A stretch of DNA of 64,000 nt from Martinezella rhizogenes (lineage in GTDB: Bacteria; Pseudomonadota; Alphaproteobacteria; Rhizobiales; Rhizobiaceae): contig NZ_JUHG01000019.1 in assembly GCF_000799715.1 (NCBI RefSeq), positions 1-64,000 of the forward strand. Direction: 5' to 3'. The translations under genes and the position numbers were made by a program. Each line of letters begins with the position of its first letter. The stretch's first letter is position 1. Positions 8,060 through 17,415 of the stretch are shown in pieces. Under the pieces are notes generated by a model. The model saw only the letters and a program-made list of their open reading frames with translations. It made no database searches and was not told the origin of the DNA.

Positions 8060-9310
8060 ATGCGCTATTCCGCTTTATCGATTTTCCTCAACGGCCTTCG
8101 CGGCAATGCCGGCTGGGCTCCCGCTTGGCGGCAGCCCGAGCCGAAGCCGCATTATGATGTCATTATCGTTGGCGGCGGCGGCCATGGGCTCGCAACGGCC
8201 TATTACCTCGCCAAGACCTTCGGCATCACCAATGTCGCCGTCTTGGAAAAGGGTTATCTCGGCTCCGGCAATATCGGCCGAAACACGACGATCATCCGCT
8301 CGAACTACCTGCTACAAGGCAATAACCCCTTCTACGAGCTATCGATGAAGCTTTGGGAAGGGCTGGAGCAGGATTTCAATTTTAACGCCATGGTCTCGCA
8401 GCGCGGCGTTCTCAATCTTTTCCACTCGGACGCACAGCGCGACGCCTATACACGGCGCGGCAATGCCATGCGGCTGCACGGCGTCGATGCCGAGTTCCTC
8501 GACAAGGCGGCGGTGCGACGGAAACTCCCCTTCCTCGATTTCGATAGTGCCCGCTTCCCGATCATGGGCGGCCTGTTCCAGCCGCGCGGCGGCACGGTGC
8601 GCCATGATGCCGTCGCCTGGGGCTATGCGCGCGGCGCCGACAGCCGCGGCGTCGACATCATCACCGGCTGCGAAGTGACGGGCATCCGCAGCGAAAACGG
8701 CCGCGTTACCGGTGTCGAGACCACCAAGGGCTTCATCGGCTGCGGCAAGCTGGCGCTGGCGGCGGCCGGCAACTCCACCGTCGTCGCCGATATGGCCGGC
8801 CTGCGCCTGCCGATCGAAAGCCATGTACTGCAGGCCTTCGTCTCCGAGGGGCTGAAGCCCTTCATCGATACGGTCGTCACCTTCGGCGCCGGCCATTTCT
8901 ACGTCTCGCAGTCGGACAAGGGCGGCCTCGTCTTCGGCGGCGACATCGACGGCTACAATTCCTATGCCCAGCGCGGCAATCTCGCCACCGTCGAACATGT
9001 CGCCGAGGCCGGCGTCGCCCTGATCCCGTCGCTCACCCGCGTGCGCTACCTGCGCTCATGGGGTGGGGTCATGGATATGAGCATGGACGGCTCGCCGATC
9101 ATCGACCGCACCCATATCGACAATCTCTATCTGAACGCCGGCTGGTGCTACGGCGGCTTCAAGGCGACGCCGGCCTCCGGCTATTGCTACGCCCATCTGA
9201 TCGCCCGCAACGAGCCGCATGAGACCGCCCGGGAGCTGCGCCTCGACCGTTTCCGGCGCGGCTATCAGCTCGACGAAAAGGGCGTCGGCGCCCAGCCGAA
9301 CCTGCACTGA
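8060..9310 (+). CDS. mgdA: N-methylglutamate dehydrogenase subunit A (sarcosine oxidase beta/SoxB-like)
   Basis: 416-residue FAD-dependent amine oxidoreductase. The dinucleotide-binding motif VIIVGGGGHGLATAYYLA lies near residues 34-51. His182 in RHDAVAWGYARG falls in the segment that carries covalent FMN in heterotetrameric sarcosine oxidases (inferred equivalence). The same four-subunit family includes sarcosine oxidase SoxBDAG; the nearby gmaS and mgsABC genes favour N-methylglutamate as substrate. It is the first gene of mgdABCD, with GGAG a few bases upstream of the ATG. Confidence 0.87.
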   Translation: MRYSALSIFLNGLRGNAGWAPAWRQPEPKPHYDVIIVGGGGHGLATAYYLAKTFGITNVAVLEKGYLGSGNIGRNTTIIRSNYLLQGNNPFYELSMKLWEGLEQDFNFNAMVSQRGVLNLFHSDAQRDAYTRRGNAMRLHGVDAEFLDKAAVRRKLPFLDFDSARFPIMGGLFQPRGGTVRHDAVAWGYARGADSRGVDIITGCEVTGIRSENGRVTGVETTKGFIGCGKLALAAAGNSTVVADMAGLRLPIESHVLQAFVSEGLKPFIDTVVTFGAGHFYVSQSDKGGLVFGGDIDGYNSYAQRGNLATVEHVAEAGVALIPSLTRVRYLRSWGGVMDMSMDGSPIIDRTHIDNLYLNAGWCYGGFKATPASGYCYAHLIARNEPHETARELRLDRFRRGYQLDEKGVGAQPNLH

Positions 9311-9322
9311 GGACATGATGAC

Positions 9323-9601
9323 ATGGCAAGCCTGATTACCTGCCCTCACTGCGGCCAGCGTCCCAAGGAGGAGTTCACCATCAAGGGCGATGCGAGCCTC
9401 ACCCGCCCTGCTCCCGATGCCGGTGCGGATGCTTGGTACGACTATGTCTACCTGCGCGACAACCCGAAGGGTGCCCACAAGGAATATTGGCATCACTCGT
9501 CCGGCTGCCGTCGCTGGCTGATCGTCGAGCGCGATACCATCACCCATGCCGTTCATGAGGTCAGCGACGCAGCACTTGCCAAGCTCGGAGGCCAGGCATG
9601 A
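9323..9601 (+). CDS. mgdB: N-methylglutamate dehydrogenase subunit B (sarcosine oxidase delta/SoxD-like)
   Basis: 92-residue small subunit with the family zinc-ribbon pattern: ITCPHCGQRP at the N-terminus (Cys7, Cys10) and YWHHSSGCRRW in the middle. In heterotetrameric sarcosine oxidases this subunit binds zinc and has a structural role. It begins 12 bases after mgdA and its stop overlaps the mgdC start by 4 bases, indicating translational coupling. Confidence 0.88.
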   Translation: MASLITCPHCGQRPKEEFTIKGDASLTRPAPDAGADAWYDYVYLRDNPKGAHKEYWHHSSGCRRWLIVERDTITHAVHEVSDAALAKLGGQA

Positions 9602-12528
9602 GCAGCTATCGCCTTCCCTCCGGCGGCCGGATTGATCGCTCGAACACCATCAACTTCACCTTCGACGGCAAGGCTCTAAGCGGCCATCCCGGCGACACAC
9701 TTGCCTCCGCCCTGCTGGCCAACGGCACCCAGCTCGTCGGCCGCAGCTTCAAATACCATCGGCCACGCGGCATCCTGACGGCGGGTGCTGCCGAACCCAA
9801 CGCGCTGGTGACGACTGGAACCGGCGGCCGGACGGAAGCCAACAGCCGCGCCACGATGATCGATCTCTATGATGGGCTGATCGCACGCAGCCAGAACCGA
9901 TGGCCTTCGCTCGGCTTCGATGTTGGCGCTGTCAACGGCCTGCTTTCACCCTTCCTCAGCGCCGGCTTCTACTACAAGACCTTCATGTGGCCGGCCGCCT
10001 TCTGGGAGAAAGTCTATGAGCCGATAATCCGCAAGGCTGCCGGCCTCGGCAGGGCATCCTATGAGGCCGATCCCGATTCCTATGAGAAATGCTGGGCGCA
10101 TTGCGACCTGCTGGTGATCGGCGCCGGACCGACGGGCCTTGCCGCAGCGCTCACCGCAGGACGCGCCGGTGCCCGCGTCCTCCTTGCCGACGAGAATTTC
10201 GCGCTCGGCGGCAACCTGCTTTGCGAGACCGATTCTGCCCTACAAAGCATTCTTGACGACCTTGCGACGCTGCCGAACGTACAGCTCCTGCCGCGCACCA
10301 CCGTCATCGGTTGGTACGACGACAACGTCTTCGGCGCGGTCGAACGTGTGCAGAAACATGTGGCAACGCCCGATGCGCGCCGTCCGGTCGAACGGTTCTG
10401 GCGCATCATCACCAGGCAGGCGATCCTTGCGACCGGCGCGGAGGAACGCCCTCTTATCTTCGGCGGCAACGATATCCCTGGTGTGATGATGGCCGGCGCC
10501 ATGCGCAGCTACCTCAACCGCCAGGCCGTCGCCCCCGGCGCCCGCACCGTCGTCTTCACCACCAACCAATCCGGCTACCGCACCGCCGCCGATCTTGAAG
10601 CGGCCGGCGTCGAGGTTGCCGCCATCGTCGACAACCGCAGCAGCGGTGAAAGCTGGAGCGGCAAGGCGCCAGTCCTCTCCGGGGGATGCATCATCGACGC
10701 GCATGGCAGCAAGCAATTGCGCCGTGTGACCATTGCAACGGCGTCCGGCATGCAGGACATCGAGGCCGATGCGCTGGCCATGTCTGGCGGCTGGAGCCCG
10801 ATCATTCACCTTGCCTGCCATCGCGGCGCAAGGCCCGTCTGGTCCGATGAGAAAGCCGCCTTCCTGGCGCCGGGACGACAGGACGGCTTGCTGATCGCCG
10901 GTTCCGCTGCCGGTCTTGCCACCACCGAAACCTGCCTTGACGATGGTGCGCGCAAAGCCGCCGAAGCGCTGGAAGCGATCGGCTTCGGCAGGATCACGCC
11001 GGCTTTCGCTCCAGCTGAGGACGTGTCTTCCGCCGCCACGCCGCTCTGGTATGTCAAAGGCGGCAAGGGCAAGGCTTTCGTCGACTATCAAAACGACGTC
11101 AATCTCAAGGATCTCGGCCTTGCCGTGCGCGAAGGCTACGGGCATGTCGAGCTCGCCAAGCGTTACACGACCAATGGCATGGCGACCGATCAGGGCAAGC
11201 TCTCCAATATCAACGCCATCGGTATTCTTGCCGAAGCGCGCGGAGTCTCGCCCGGCGAGGTCGGCACCACCACCTTCCGGCCCTTCTACACGCCGGTTTC
11301 CTTCGGCGCTCTCACCGGCGCTTCGCGCGGCAAGCATTTCCAGCCGGCCCGCAAATCGCCGCTGCACAACTGGGCGAGCAAGAACGGCGCAATTTTTGTC
11401 GAGACTGGCCTCTGGTATCGCTCTTCCTGGTTCCCGCGCCAAGGCGAGACGACATGGCGAGAAAGCGTCGATCGCGAGGTGCTGAACATCCGGAGTAATG
11501 CCGGCATTTGCGATGTCTCGACGCTCGGCAAGATCGAGATCTACGGCAAGGATGCAGCAGCCTTCCTCGACCGCATCTACTGCAACGGCTTTGCCAAGCT
11601 TGCCGTTGGCAAGGCGCGCTATGGTATCATGCTGCGCGAAGACGGCATGATCTATGACGACGGCACGACCAGCCGGCTCGGCGAAGAGCATTTCTTCATG
11701 ACGACAACGACGGCACTTGCCGCCGGTGTGCTCACCCATCTCGAATTCTGCGCGCAGACACTCTGGCCCGAGCTCGACGTCTATTTTGCCTCCTCGACCG
11801 ATCAATGGGCACAGATGGCGGTCGCCGGTCCGAAATCCCGCGCGATCCTTTCCGAGATCGTCGACGAGGATCTGTCGGATACCGCTTTCCCCTTCATGAG
11901 CGCCCGCCCGGTCACGCTCTTTGGCGGCAAGCTCGAGGGCCGGCTCTTCCGCATCTCTTTCTCCGGCGAACTCGCTTATGAACTCGCCGTGCCCGCCGGT
12001 TATGGCGAATGGGTGGCCGATGCCGTCATGCAGGCCGGCGAAAAGCATGGCATCTGCCCTTACGGCGCGGAAGCGCTCGGCGTCATGCGCATCGAGAAGG
12101 GCCATGTCACCCATGCCGAGATCAATGGCACGGTGACACCAGGCGATCTCGGTTTTGGCCGCATGGTCTCGGCGACCAAGGTTGATTTCATCGGCAAGGC
12201 CATGCTGGCCCGCGAAGGTCTGCAATCCTCAGACCGTCCCCGCCTCGTTGGCGTCAAGCCGATCAATCCGGCGACAAGCTTCCGCACCGGCGCCCATATC
12301 CTGGCGGACGGCGCGGCTGCCACACTCGAAAATGATCAGGGCTATGTGACCTCCAGCGCCTTTTCGCCAAGCCTCGGCCATACGATCGGCCTTGCGCTGG
12401 TCAAACGCGGACCAGAGCGTATCGGCGAAAAGGTCATGGTCTGGAATGGTCTGAGAAACGAATTCACCGAGGGGCTGCTTTGCAGCCCGGTCTTCATCGA
12501 TCCTGAAAACGAGAAGCTCCATGCCTGA
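9598..12528 (+). CDS. mgdC: N-methylglutamate dehydrogenase subunit C (sarcosine oxidase alpha/SoxA-like)
   Basis: 976-residue large subunit. Order of domains: an N-terminal ferredoxin-like segment (about 15-100, with SFKYHRPRGI), an FAD/NAD-binding module beginning LLVIGAGPTGLAAALTAGRAG near residue 171, a central oxidoreductase part, and a C-terminal GcvT-type folate-binding domain (about 580-970). The GcvT domain fits transfer of the oxidised methyl group to tetrahydrofolate, giving methylene-tetrahydrofolate for FolD. Full length for the family with no visible disruption. It overlaps mgdB by 4 bases and mgdD by 8 bases. Confidence 0.88.
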   Translation: MSSYRLPSGGRIDRSNTINFTFDGKALSGHPGDTLASALLANGTQLVGRSFKYHRPRGILTAGAAEPNALVTTGTGGRTEANSRATMIDLYDGLIARSQNRWPSLGFDVGAVNGLLSPFLSAGFYYKTFMWPAAFWEKVYEPIIRKAAGLGRASYEADPDSYEKCWAHCDLLVIGAGPTGLAAALTAGRAGARVLLADENFALGGNLLCETDSALQSILDDLATLPNVQLLPRTTVIGWYDDNVFGAVERVQKHVATPDARRPVERFWRIITRQAILATGAEERPLIFGGNDIPGVMMAGAMRSYLNRQAVAPGARTVVFTTNQSGYRTAADLEAAGVEVAAIVDNRSSGESWSGKAPVLSGGCIIDAHGSKQLRRVTIATASGMQDIEADALAMSGGWSPIIHLACHRGARPVWSDEKAAFLAPGRQDGLLIAGSAAGLATTETCLDDGARKAAEALEAIGFGRITPAFAPAEDVSSAATPLWYVKGGKGKAFVDYQNDVNLKDLGLAVREGYGHVELAKRYTTNGMATDQGKLSNINAIGILAEARGVSPGEVGTTTFRPFYTPVSFGALTGASRGKHFQPARKSPLHNWASKNGAIFVETGLWYRSSWFPRQGETTWRESVDREVLNIRSNAGICDVSTLGKIEIYGKDAAAFLDRIYCNGFAKLAVGKARYGIMLREDGMIYDDGTTSRLGEEHFFMTTTTALAAGVLTHLEFCAQTLWPELDVYFASSTDQWAQMAVAGPKSRAILSEIVDEDLSDTAFPFMSARPVTLFGGKLEGRLFRISFSGELAYELAVPAGYGEWVADAVMQAGEKHGICPYGAEALGVMRIEKGHVTHAEINGTVTPGDLGFGRMVSATKVDFIGKAMLAREGLQSSDRPRLVGVKPINPATSFRTGAHILADGAAATLENDQGYVTSSAFSPSLGHTIGLALVKRGPERIGEKVMVWNGLRNEFTEGLLCSPVFIDPENEKLHA

Positions 12529-13063
12529 TCGTCCCGAACACAGACCGGTGCTTGCCGGCAACGCCGTCTTGCAAGGTCCCGGCATCCGCTTGGAACCCCT
12601 GCCGGAAGGCTATCTGTTGCATGTCATGGGTGCCATCGATACCGAAAGCCTCGCGGGTCATCTTTCCGCCGTCGGGCTTGAAGCGAGCACGATCCGCTCC
12701 GCCGGATACCGGCAATGGTTTATCGCCGGCGACGATGCGCTTCCATCGTCGCGTATCGCTGCCCTTTCCTCGGCCCTGCAGGGAGGCGCCTTCGTCTCCG
12801 ACCAGAGCCATGGCCGCGTCCGCATCGGCCTCTTCGGCCCACAGGCAGCCGAACTGCTTGCCAAAGGCACAGCCGTCGATCTGCATCCCTCGGCATTTTC
12901 GGAAGGCCGTTCGACCGTCACGCTGTTCGGCCATATTACGCTGCAACTGACGCGCATTGGTGCTGACAGTTTCGAGTTGACGGTGCTACGCAGCTTTGCC
13001 GAAGCGCTCTGCGAGGAACTCGAAGCCCTGGCGGTTTCGCTCGGTGCCGCGCCTGAGCTTTAA
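12521..13063 (+). CDS. mgdD: N-methylglutamate dehydrogenase subunit D (sarcosine oxidase gamma/SoxG-like)
   Basis: 180-residue gamma-type subunit, a small GcvT-like fold recognised by size, position and segments such as FEGRSTVTLFGHITLQLTRI-like text near residues 125-145 and DSFELTVLRSFAEAL. It starts inside the end of mgdC (8-base overlap) and closes the mgdABCD operon. Such subunits are the most divergent of the four, so the call leans on gene order. Confidence 0.82.
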   Translation: MPDRPEHRPVLAGNAVLQGPGIRLEPLPEGYLLHVMGAIDTESLAGHLSAVGLEASTIRSAGYRQWFIAGDDALPSSRIAALSSALQGGAFVSDQSHGRVRIGLFGPQAAELLAKGTAVDLHPSAFSEGRSTVTLFGHITLQLTRIGADSFELTVLRSFAEALCEELEALAVSLGAAPEL

Positions 13064-13145
13064 TCCGCCGCCTTCAGCTCTCCCCAATAAGGGCATCTAT
13101 TCCCTTGAGAGTCCGATGTTTTGGCATCGTGCTCCATTGTCTTTT

Positions 13146-13166
13146 TGCAAATACAACTCAACTGGG
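13146..13166. promoter_or_regulatory. Degenerate Mur-type box upstream of the mur-like gene
   Basis: Same length as the two palindromes in front of sitA and identical to the 17361 box at 16 of 21 positions. The left arm TGCAAAT and the centre CAACTCA are kept, but the right arm is lost, so the dyad is broken. It lies 46 bases before the regulator start. Could be a weak autoregulatory site or a decayed copy. Confidence 0.35.
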
Positions 13167-13212
13167 TTAGAGCGGTTCATTCCCAACCGAACCTGATCCG
13201 GCCGACATACTT

Positions 13213-13662
13213 ATGCATTTCAAGAAGGACATAGCCGCACTCTGCAAGGAAAACGGGCTCCGTCTGACCGGGCCGCGGAAGATCATCATGCAGGTTCTGT
13301 CGGCGTCGTCAGATCATCCTGATGCGGTGGAGCTGCATCGGCGTGTCAGCGAGATCGATCCGGGCATTGCGATTGCCACCGTCTATCGCACCGTCAATTT
13401 GCTGCAGGAAAAGGGCGTGCTGGAAAAGCATACCTTCGGCGATGGTCGGGCTCGCTTCGAGAGCGCCGATCAGGAGCACCATGACCATCTGATCGATGTC
13501 GAAACCGGCGATGTGATCGAATTCCGCTCCGACGAAATCGAGCGGTTGCAGGAAGAGATTGCCCGCCAGCACGGCTTCACCATCGTCAGCCATAAGCTGC
13601 AAATCTACGTCAGGCCGATCGACAAGAAGCGCCCGCCCAGGAAGGGCAAGAAAACGGTTTAA
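13213..13662 (+). CDS. mur: Fur-family metalloregulator, Mur-like (manganese)
   Basis: 149-residue Fur-family repressor: winged-helix N-terminus (LRLTGPRKIIMQVLS, IAIATVYRTVNLLQ) and a metal-binding dimerisation half with EHHDHLIDVETGDVIEF. It has a single cysteine and lacks the paired CxxC motifs of typical Fur or Zur, as is usual for alphaproteobacterial Mur. Mur proteins repress manganese uptake when Mn is sufficient. It converges on sitD with 35 bases between stops, matching the mur-sit neighbourhood known in rhizobia. A Zur or Irr role seems less likely; a second Mur elsewhere is possible. Confidence 0.8.
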   Translation: MHFKKDIAALCKENGLRLTGPRKIIMQVLSASSDHPDAVELHRRVSEIDPGIAIATVYRTVNLLQEKGVLEKHTFGDGRARFESADQEHHDHLIDVETGDVIEFRSDEIERLQEEIARQHGFTIVSHKLQIYVRPIDKKRPPRKGKKTV

Positions 13663-13697
13663 TAAGCCGCCTCCGAGACATTTCCGCAAAAATCTCC

Positions 13698-14543
13698 CTA
13701 TACCATTTCCTGCGCTTCCCTCCGCACCGCCTTGCGAGAGATATAGAAGAAGGCGCCGACGAAAGTGATGGCGAGCAGCAGTACGATCGTTGGCGCTGGC
13801 GCACTGTCGATGAAGAAGGACAGATAGACGCCGGAAAATGCCGCCGTCACGGCAATCACCACCGATAGCAGGAGCATGGTGCTGAACCTTCGCGCCAGCA
13901 GATAGGCGATGGCACCCGGCGCGATCAGCAGGGAGATGGCGAGAATGATGCCGACCGACTGCAACGTCGCCACGATTGTCAGCGACAGCAGGCAAAGCAG
14001 ACCATAATGGAGCAGGTTGACCCTCAGGCCAACCGCCCTTGCCTGTGCCGGATCGAAGGCATGCAGCAGCAAGTCGCGCCACTTGACGGCGATGACGGCG
14101 GCCGCCAATGCGGCGATGGCCGCAGTCTCCACGATGTCCTGAAATCCGATGCCGAGCATGTCGCCAAAGAGAATATGGTCGAGATGCACCTCGGACTGGA
14201 TTTTCACATAGAGGACCAGGCCGAAGCCGAACATGCCCGAGAAGACGATGCCCATCACCGTATCCTGCTTGATGCGGCTATTGTCTTTGAGAAAGCCTGT
14301 GGCAAGGGCACAGACCATGCCGGCGGCAAAGGCGCCGACCGCCAGGGGAAAGCCGACGATATAGGCGATGACCACGCCCGGGAACACCGCATGGCTCATG
14401 GCGTCTCCCATGAGAGCCCAACCCTTGAGCACGAGGAAGCAGGACAGCAGCGCCGTCGGCACTGCAATCAGCACCGAGATGATCAGGGCGTTGACCATAA
14501 AGTCGAACTGGAACAGCGCCAGCAGGGTGGATAGAACATTCAT
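13698..14543 (-). CDS. sitD: SitD-like manganese/iron ABC permease
   Basis: 281-residue inner-membrane permease of the cluster-9 metal family (ABC-3), with about eight hydrophobic segments and the coupling segment VLKGWALMGDAMSHAVFPGVV near residues 39-59. It pairs with SitC to form the channel for Mn(II), possibly also Fe(II). Its start overlaps the sitC stop by 4 bases. Last gene of sitABCD. Confidence 0.92.
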   Translation of the reverse strand: MNVLSTLLALFQFDFMVNALIISVLIAVPTALLSCFLVLKGWALMGDAMSHAVFPGVVIAYIVGFPLAVGAFAAGMVCALATGFLKDNSRIKQDTVMGIVFSGMFGFGLVLYVKIQSEVHLDHILFGDMLGIGFQDIVETAAIAALAAAVIAVKWRDLLLHAFDPAQARAVGLRVNLLHYGLLCLLSLTIVATLQSVGIILAISLLIAPGAIAYLLARRFSTMLLLSVVIAVTAAFSGVYLSFFIDSAPAPTIVLLLAITFVGAFFYISRKAVRREAQEMV

Positions 14544-15397
14544 GGTGTCACCTCCCGCCCTTCCGCCGCCCTGCGTCGGGCGGCCAGCATGCCGTGCTTG
14601 GGCGCGAAAAAGAAGGCGGTGAGGAAGACCAGGGTCTGAAGCACGATGATGATGCCGCCGGTGGCGCCATCGAGGAAATAGCTCGCATAGGCGCCGACGA
14701 AGCTCGTCACGGCCCCGATCGCAACCGCAATGACGAGCAGCAGCGGGAAGCGATCCGTCAGCAAATAGGCTGTCGCTCCTGGTGTCACCACCATGCAGAT
14801 GACGAGAAAGGCGCCGACGGTCTGGAGTGCCGCGACCGTTGAGGCCGAAAGCAGCGTGAAGAACAGGATCTTGAGTGCTGTCGGATTAAGGCCGATCGAA
14901 CGGGCATGGGTCTCGTCGAAGAAGGTCACCATCAGGTCCTTCCATTTCACCAACAGGATGGCGAGCGAAACGAAGCCGATAATGGCGAGCTGAAGCGTGT
15001 CTTCCGGCGTGATGGCGAGGATATTGCCGAGCACGATGGTCTGGATGTTCACCGCCGCGGGCTTGAGCGAAACGACAAACAGACCGAGCCCGAAGAACGA
15101 GGAGAAGATCAGCCCGATAATGGCGTCCTCCTTCAGCTTCGTGCGCTGGTTCAGGAACAGCATGGCCGCCGCCGCAAGCCCGCCGGAGAAGAAGGCGCCG
15201 ATCGAAAAAGGAAGCCCGAGCATATAGGCGCCGGCTACCCCGGGCACGATGGAGTGAGACAACGCATCGCCGATCAGCGACCAGCCCTTCAGCATCAGGA
15301 AGCAGGAGAGAAACGCACAGACCGCGCCGACCAGCGCCGAAACCCACATGGCATTGAGCATGTAATTATAGCCGAAGGGTTCGAGAAGCGAGGCCAT
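14540..15397 (-). CDS. sitC: SitC-like manganese/iron ABC permease
   Basis: 285-residue permease paralogous to SitD, with multiple hydrophobic segments and the matching coupling segment MLKGWSLIGDALSHSIVPGVA near residues 38-58. Two distinct permeases is the usual architecture of SitABCD/YfeABCD systems; ZnuABC has one, so this supports Mn/Fe rather than zinc. Stop-start overlap with sitB (1 base) and with sitD (4 bases). Confidence 0.92.
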   Translation of the reverse strand: MASLLEPFGYNYMLNAMWVSALVGAVCAFLSCFLMLKGWSLIGDALSHSIVPGVAGAYMLGLPFSIGAFFSGGLAAAAMLFLNQRTKLKEDAIIGLIFSSFFGLGLFVVSLKPAAVNIQTIVLGNILAITPEDTLQLAIIGFVSLAILLVKWKDLMVTFFDETHARSIGLNPTALKILFFTLLSASTVAALQTVGAFLVICMVVTPGATAYLLTDRFPLLLVIAVAIGAVTSFVGAYASYFLDGATGGIIIVLQTLVFLTAFFFAPKHGMLAARRRAAEGREVTP

Positions 15398-16236
15398 CAG
15401 ACACGTTCTCCGTGCTCGTTCGCGGAGACATGTACCGGCGACTTGCCGGCCGGGCCGTTGAGCACGAAATGGCGAAGCACGCCGCCGAAGGCCCTTTCGA
15501 GATTCTCCTGCGTGAAGGTCTCGTCGGTCGGCCCATAGGCGAGTACGGTGCCCTTGATGAGCACGGTGCGATCGCAGAACTCCGGCACGGAGCCGAGATT
15601 GTGCGTCGAGACCAGCATCACTCGACCATCGTCACGCAACGAACGCAGCAATTTGACAATCGCCTCCTCGGTCTTGACGTCGACGCCGGTGAAAGGCTCG
15701 TCAAGCAGGATGACGCGGCTGTCCTGCGCCAGGGCGCGAGCCAGGAAGACGCGTTTCTTCTGGCCGCCGGACAATTCGCCGATCTGACGTTTGCGGAATT
15801 CGCTCATGTCGACGCGCGCCAGCGCTCTGGACACCGCTTCATGATCGGCCGCCTTCGCAATCCGCATCATGCCCATATGGCCGTAGCGGCCCATCATGAC
15901 GACATCCTCGACCAGGACCGGAAAATTCCAGTCGACCTCTTCCGCCTGCGGCACATAGGCGACGAGGTTCTGTCGCAGCGCTTGTTTGACGGGCAGTCCC
16001 AAGACCGAAATCTCGCCCTTTGCCAGGCGCACGAAACCCATGATCGCCTTGAAGAGGGTCGATTTACCCGAACCGTTGACGCCAACCAGTGCCGTGATTG
16101 TGCCCGTCGGGATCTTGAAGCTGGCGTCGCGCAGTGCGGTATGGCCGTTGCGATAGGTGACGGTGGCATCCTTCACGACAATGCCGCGCCCCGCATCCGC
16201 CGGTGCGGGGGAGATACGGGTGACGACCGCGTTCAT
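15397..16236 (-). CDS. sitB: SitB-like manganese/iron ABC ATPase
   Basis: 279-residue ABC ATPase with Walker A GVNGSGKST, signature LSGGQKKR and Walker B VILLDEPFTGVD. It powers the SitC/SitD channel. The first codons overlap the end of sitA by 4 bases. Full family length, with a short C-terminal tail after the nucleotide-binding domain. Confidence 0.93.
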   Translation of the reverse strand: MNAVVTRISPAPADAGRGIVVKDATVTYRNGHTALRDASFKIPTGTITALVGVNGSGKSTLFKAIMGFVRLAKGEISVLGLPVKQALRQNLVAYVPQAEEVDWNFPVLVEDVVMMGRYGHMGMMRIAKAADHEAVSRALARVDMSEFRKRQIGELSGGQKKRVFLARALAQDSRVILLDEPFTGVDVKTEEAIVKLLRSLRDDGRVMLVSTHNLGSVPEFCDRTVLIKGTVLAYGPTDETFTQENLERAFGGVLRHFVLNGPAGKSPVHVSANEHGERV

Positions 16237-17162
16237 TGCGACAGACCCTCGGCCAGCCCTTTCGCCACGGTATCGGAGGTGACGCGCAGAAGGTCGACAT
16301 AGGTCGGCACGGGACCATCGGCATCGCTCAGGGAGTCGACATAGAGCACGCCGCCATAATGCGTGCCGGTCTCGCGCGCGACCTGCCGGGCCGGCTTGTC
16401 GGAGATGGTGCTTTCGCTGAAGACCGCGCTGATCTTGTTGGCACGGACCGCATCGACCACCTTGCGCACCTGTTGCGGCGTACCCTGCTGGTCGGCATTG
16501 ATCGGCCAGAGATAGAGCTCCTTCAGGCCGAAATCGCGGGCAAGGTACGAGAAGGCCCCCTCACTCGAGACCAGCCAGCGCTTGTCTTGCGGGATGGTAT
16601 CCAGCTTCTCGCGGATCGGCGCGATGGTCGCCTCGATCTTCGCTTTGTAGGCCTCGGCATTGACCTTGTAGATCCCGGCGTTCTTCGGATCGTATTTGAC
16701 GAAGGCATCGCGGATATTGTCGACATAGACGATCGCGTTTTTCGGCGACATCCAGGCATGCGGATTGGGCTTGCCGTTATAGGGGCCTTCCGTGATGCCC
16801 ATCGGCTCAACGCCGGTCGAGACCACGACGTCGGGAACGTCCTTCAGGTGCCGATAGAACTTCTGGAACCAGAGCTCGAGATTGAGACCGTTCGAGAAGA
16901 CAAGCTGGGCGCCCTGCGCCCGCTGGATGTCGCCGGGCGTCGGCTGATATTCATGGATCTCGGCGCCGGGCTTGGTGATCGATTCGACGATCGCGGCATC
17001 ACCCGCCACATTCTTCGCCATGTCGGCGATGACCGTGAAGGTCGTTACCGCCTTGAACTTCTGATTGGCAGCCTCTTCGGCGGCCGCACCACCGGCCATC
17101 AGGCCAAGTGCCGCGAAACCTGCCAATCCCGCAAGGACCCTGCGTCGGGCGCGATCAAACAT
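16233..17162 (-). CDS. sitA: SitA-like periplasmic manganese/iron-binding protein
   Basis: 309-residue cluster-9 metal-binding protein with a signal peptide (about 1-28, ending GGAAAEE). The four expected ligands can be placed: His70 in IHEYQPTPGD, His135 in NPHAWMSP, Glu201 in SSEGAFSY and Asp276 in VDSLSD. The His/His/Glu/Asp set matches the PsaA/SitA type used for Mn(II) or Fe(II); zinc-type ZnuA proteins use a third His and a His-rich loop, which is absent. First gene of sitABCD, with two 21-bp palindromes 200-275 bases upstream. Confidence 0.92.
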   Translation of the reverse strand: MFDRARRRVLAGLAGFAALGLMAGGAAAEEAANQKFKAVTTFTVIADMAKNVAGDAAIVESITKPGAEIHEYQPTPGDIQRAQGAQLVFSNGLNLELWFQKFYRHLKDVPDVVVSTGVEPMGITEGPYNGKPNPHAWMSPKNAIVYVDNIRDAFVKYDPKNAGIYKVNAEAYKAKIEATIAPIREKLDTIPQDKRWLVSSEGAFSYLARDFGLKELYLWPINADQQGTPQQVRKVVDAVRANKISAVFSESTISDKPARQVARETGTHYGGVLYVDSLSDADGPVPTYVDLLRVTSDTVAKGLAEGLSQ

Positions 17163-17360
17163 GAAATTGTCTCTCCTTTTTCTTTACTCGAACCGAGATA
17201 GTCGCCTCGTCCCGACAGCCGTCTTGCCTGTCGGCCTTCACAGGCGCGCAAAATGCCATTCGGCAGCAGGCACCCTGTAACCGGTGAAACTTGATCGATC
17301 GCTGGAACGGCCCCCGCCTTTCCTCTCGATTGTGAGCCCCACAATAGCCGGCCCTCATTT

Positions 17361-17381
17361 TGCAAATGCAACTCATTTGCA
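17361..17381. promoter_or_regulatory. Mur-type operator 1 upstream of sitA
   Basis: Perfect dyad TGCAAATG-N5-CATTTGCA, 21 bp long, in the AT-rich sitA upstream region. Its sequence type and location match the manganese-response sites of rhizobial sit operons (established family knowledge; exact consensus not checked here). Confidence 0.7.
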
Positions 17382-17415
17382 AGATTATCCGCCGCATCTC
17401 ACAGATTGATTATTC

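Noticed and set aside
10240..12225. 661-codon minus-strand frame
   Set aside because: Fully antisense to mgdC; no recognisable domain.
8060..13063. Calling the four genes sarcosine oxidase soxBDAG
   Set aside because: Same enzyme family, but the linked gmaS and mgs genes make N-methylglutamate the more likely substrate; sarcosine activity is not excluded.
13213..17162. Zinc (Zur/ZnuABC) assignment of the metal uptake locus
   Set aside because: Two permeases, the His/His/Glu/Asp ligand set without a His-rich loop in the binding protein, and the CxxC-less regulator point to manganese.
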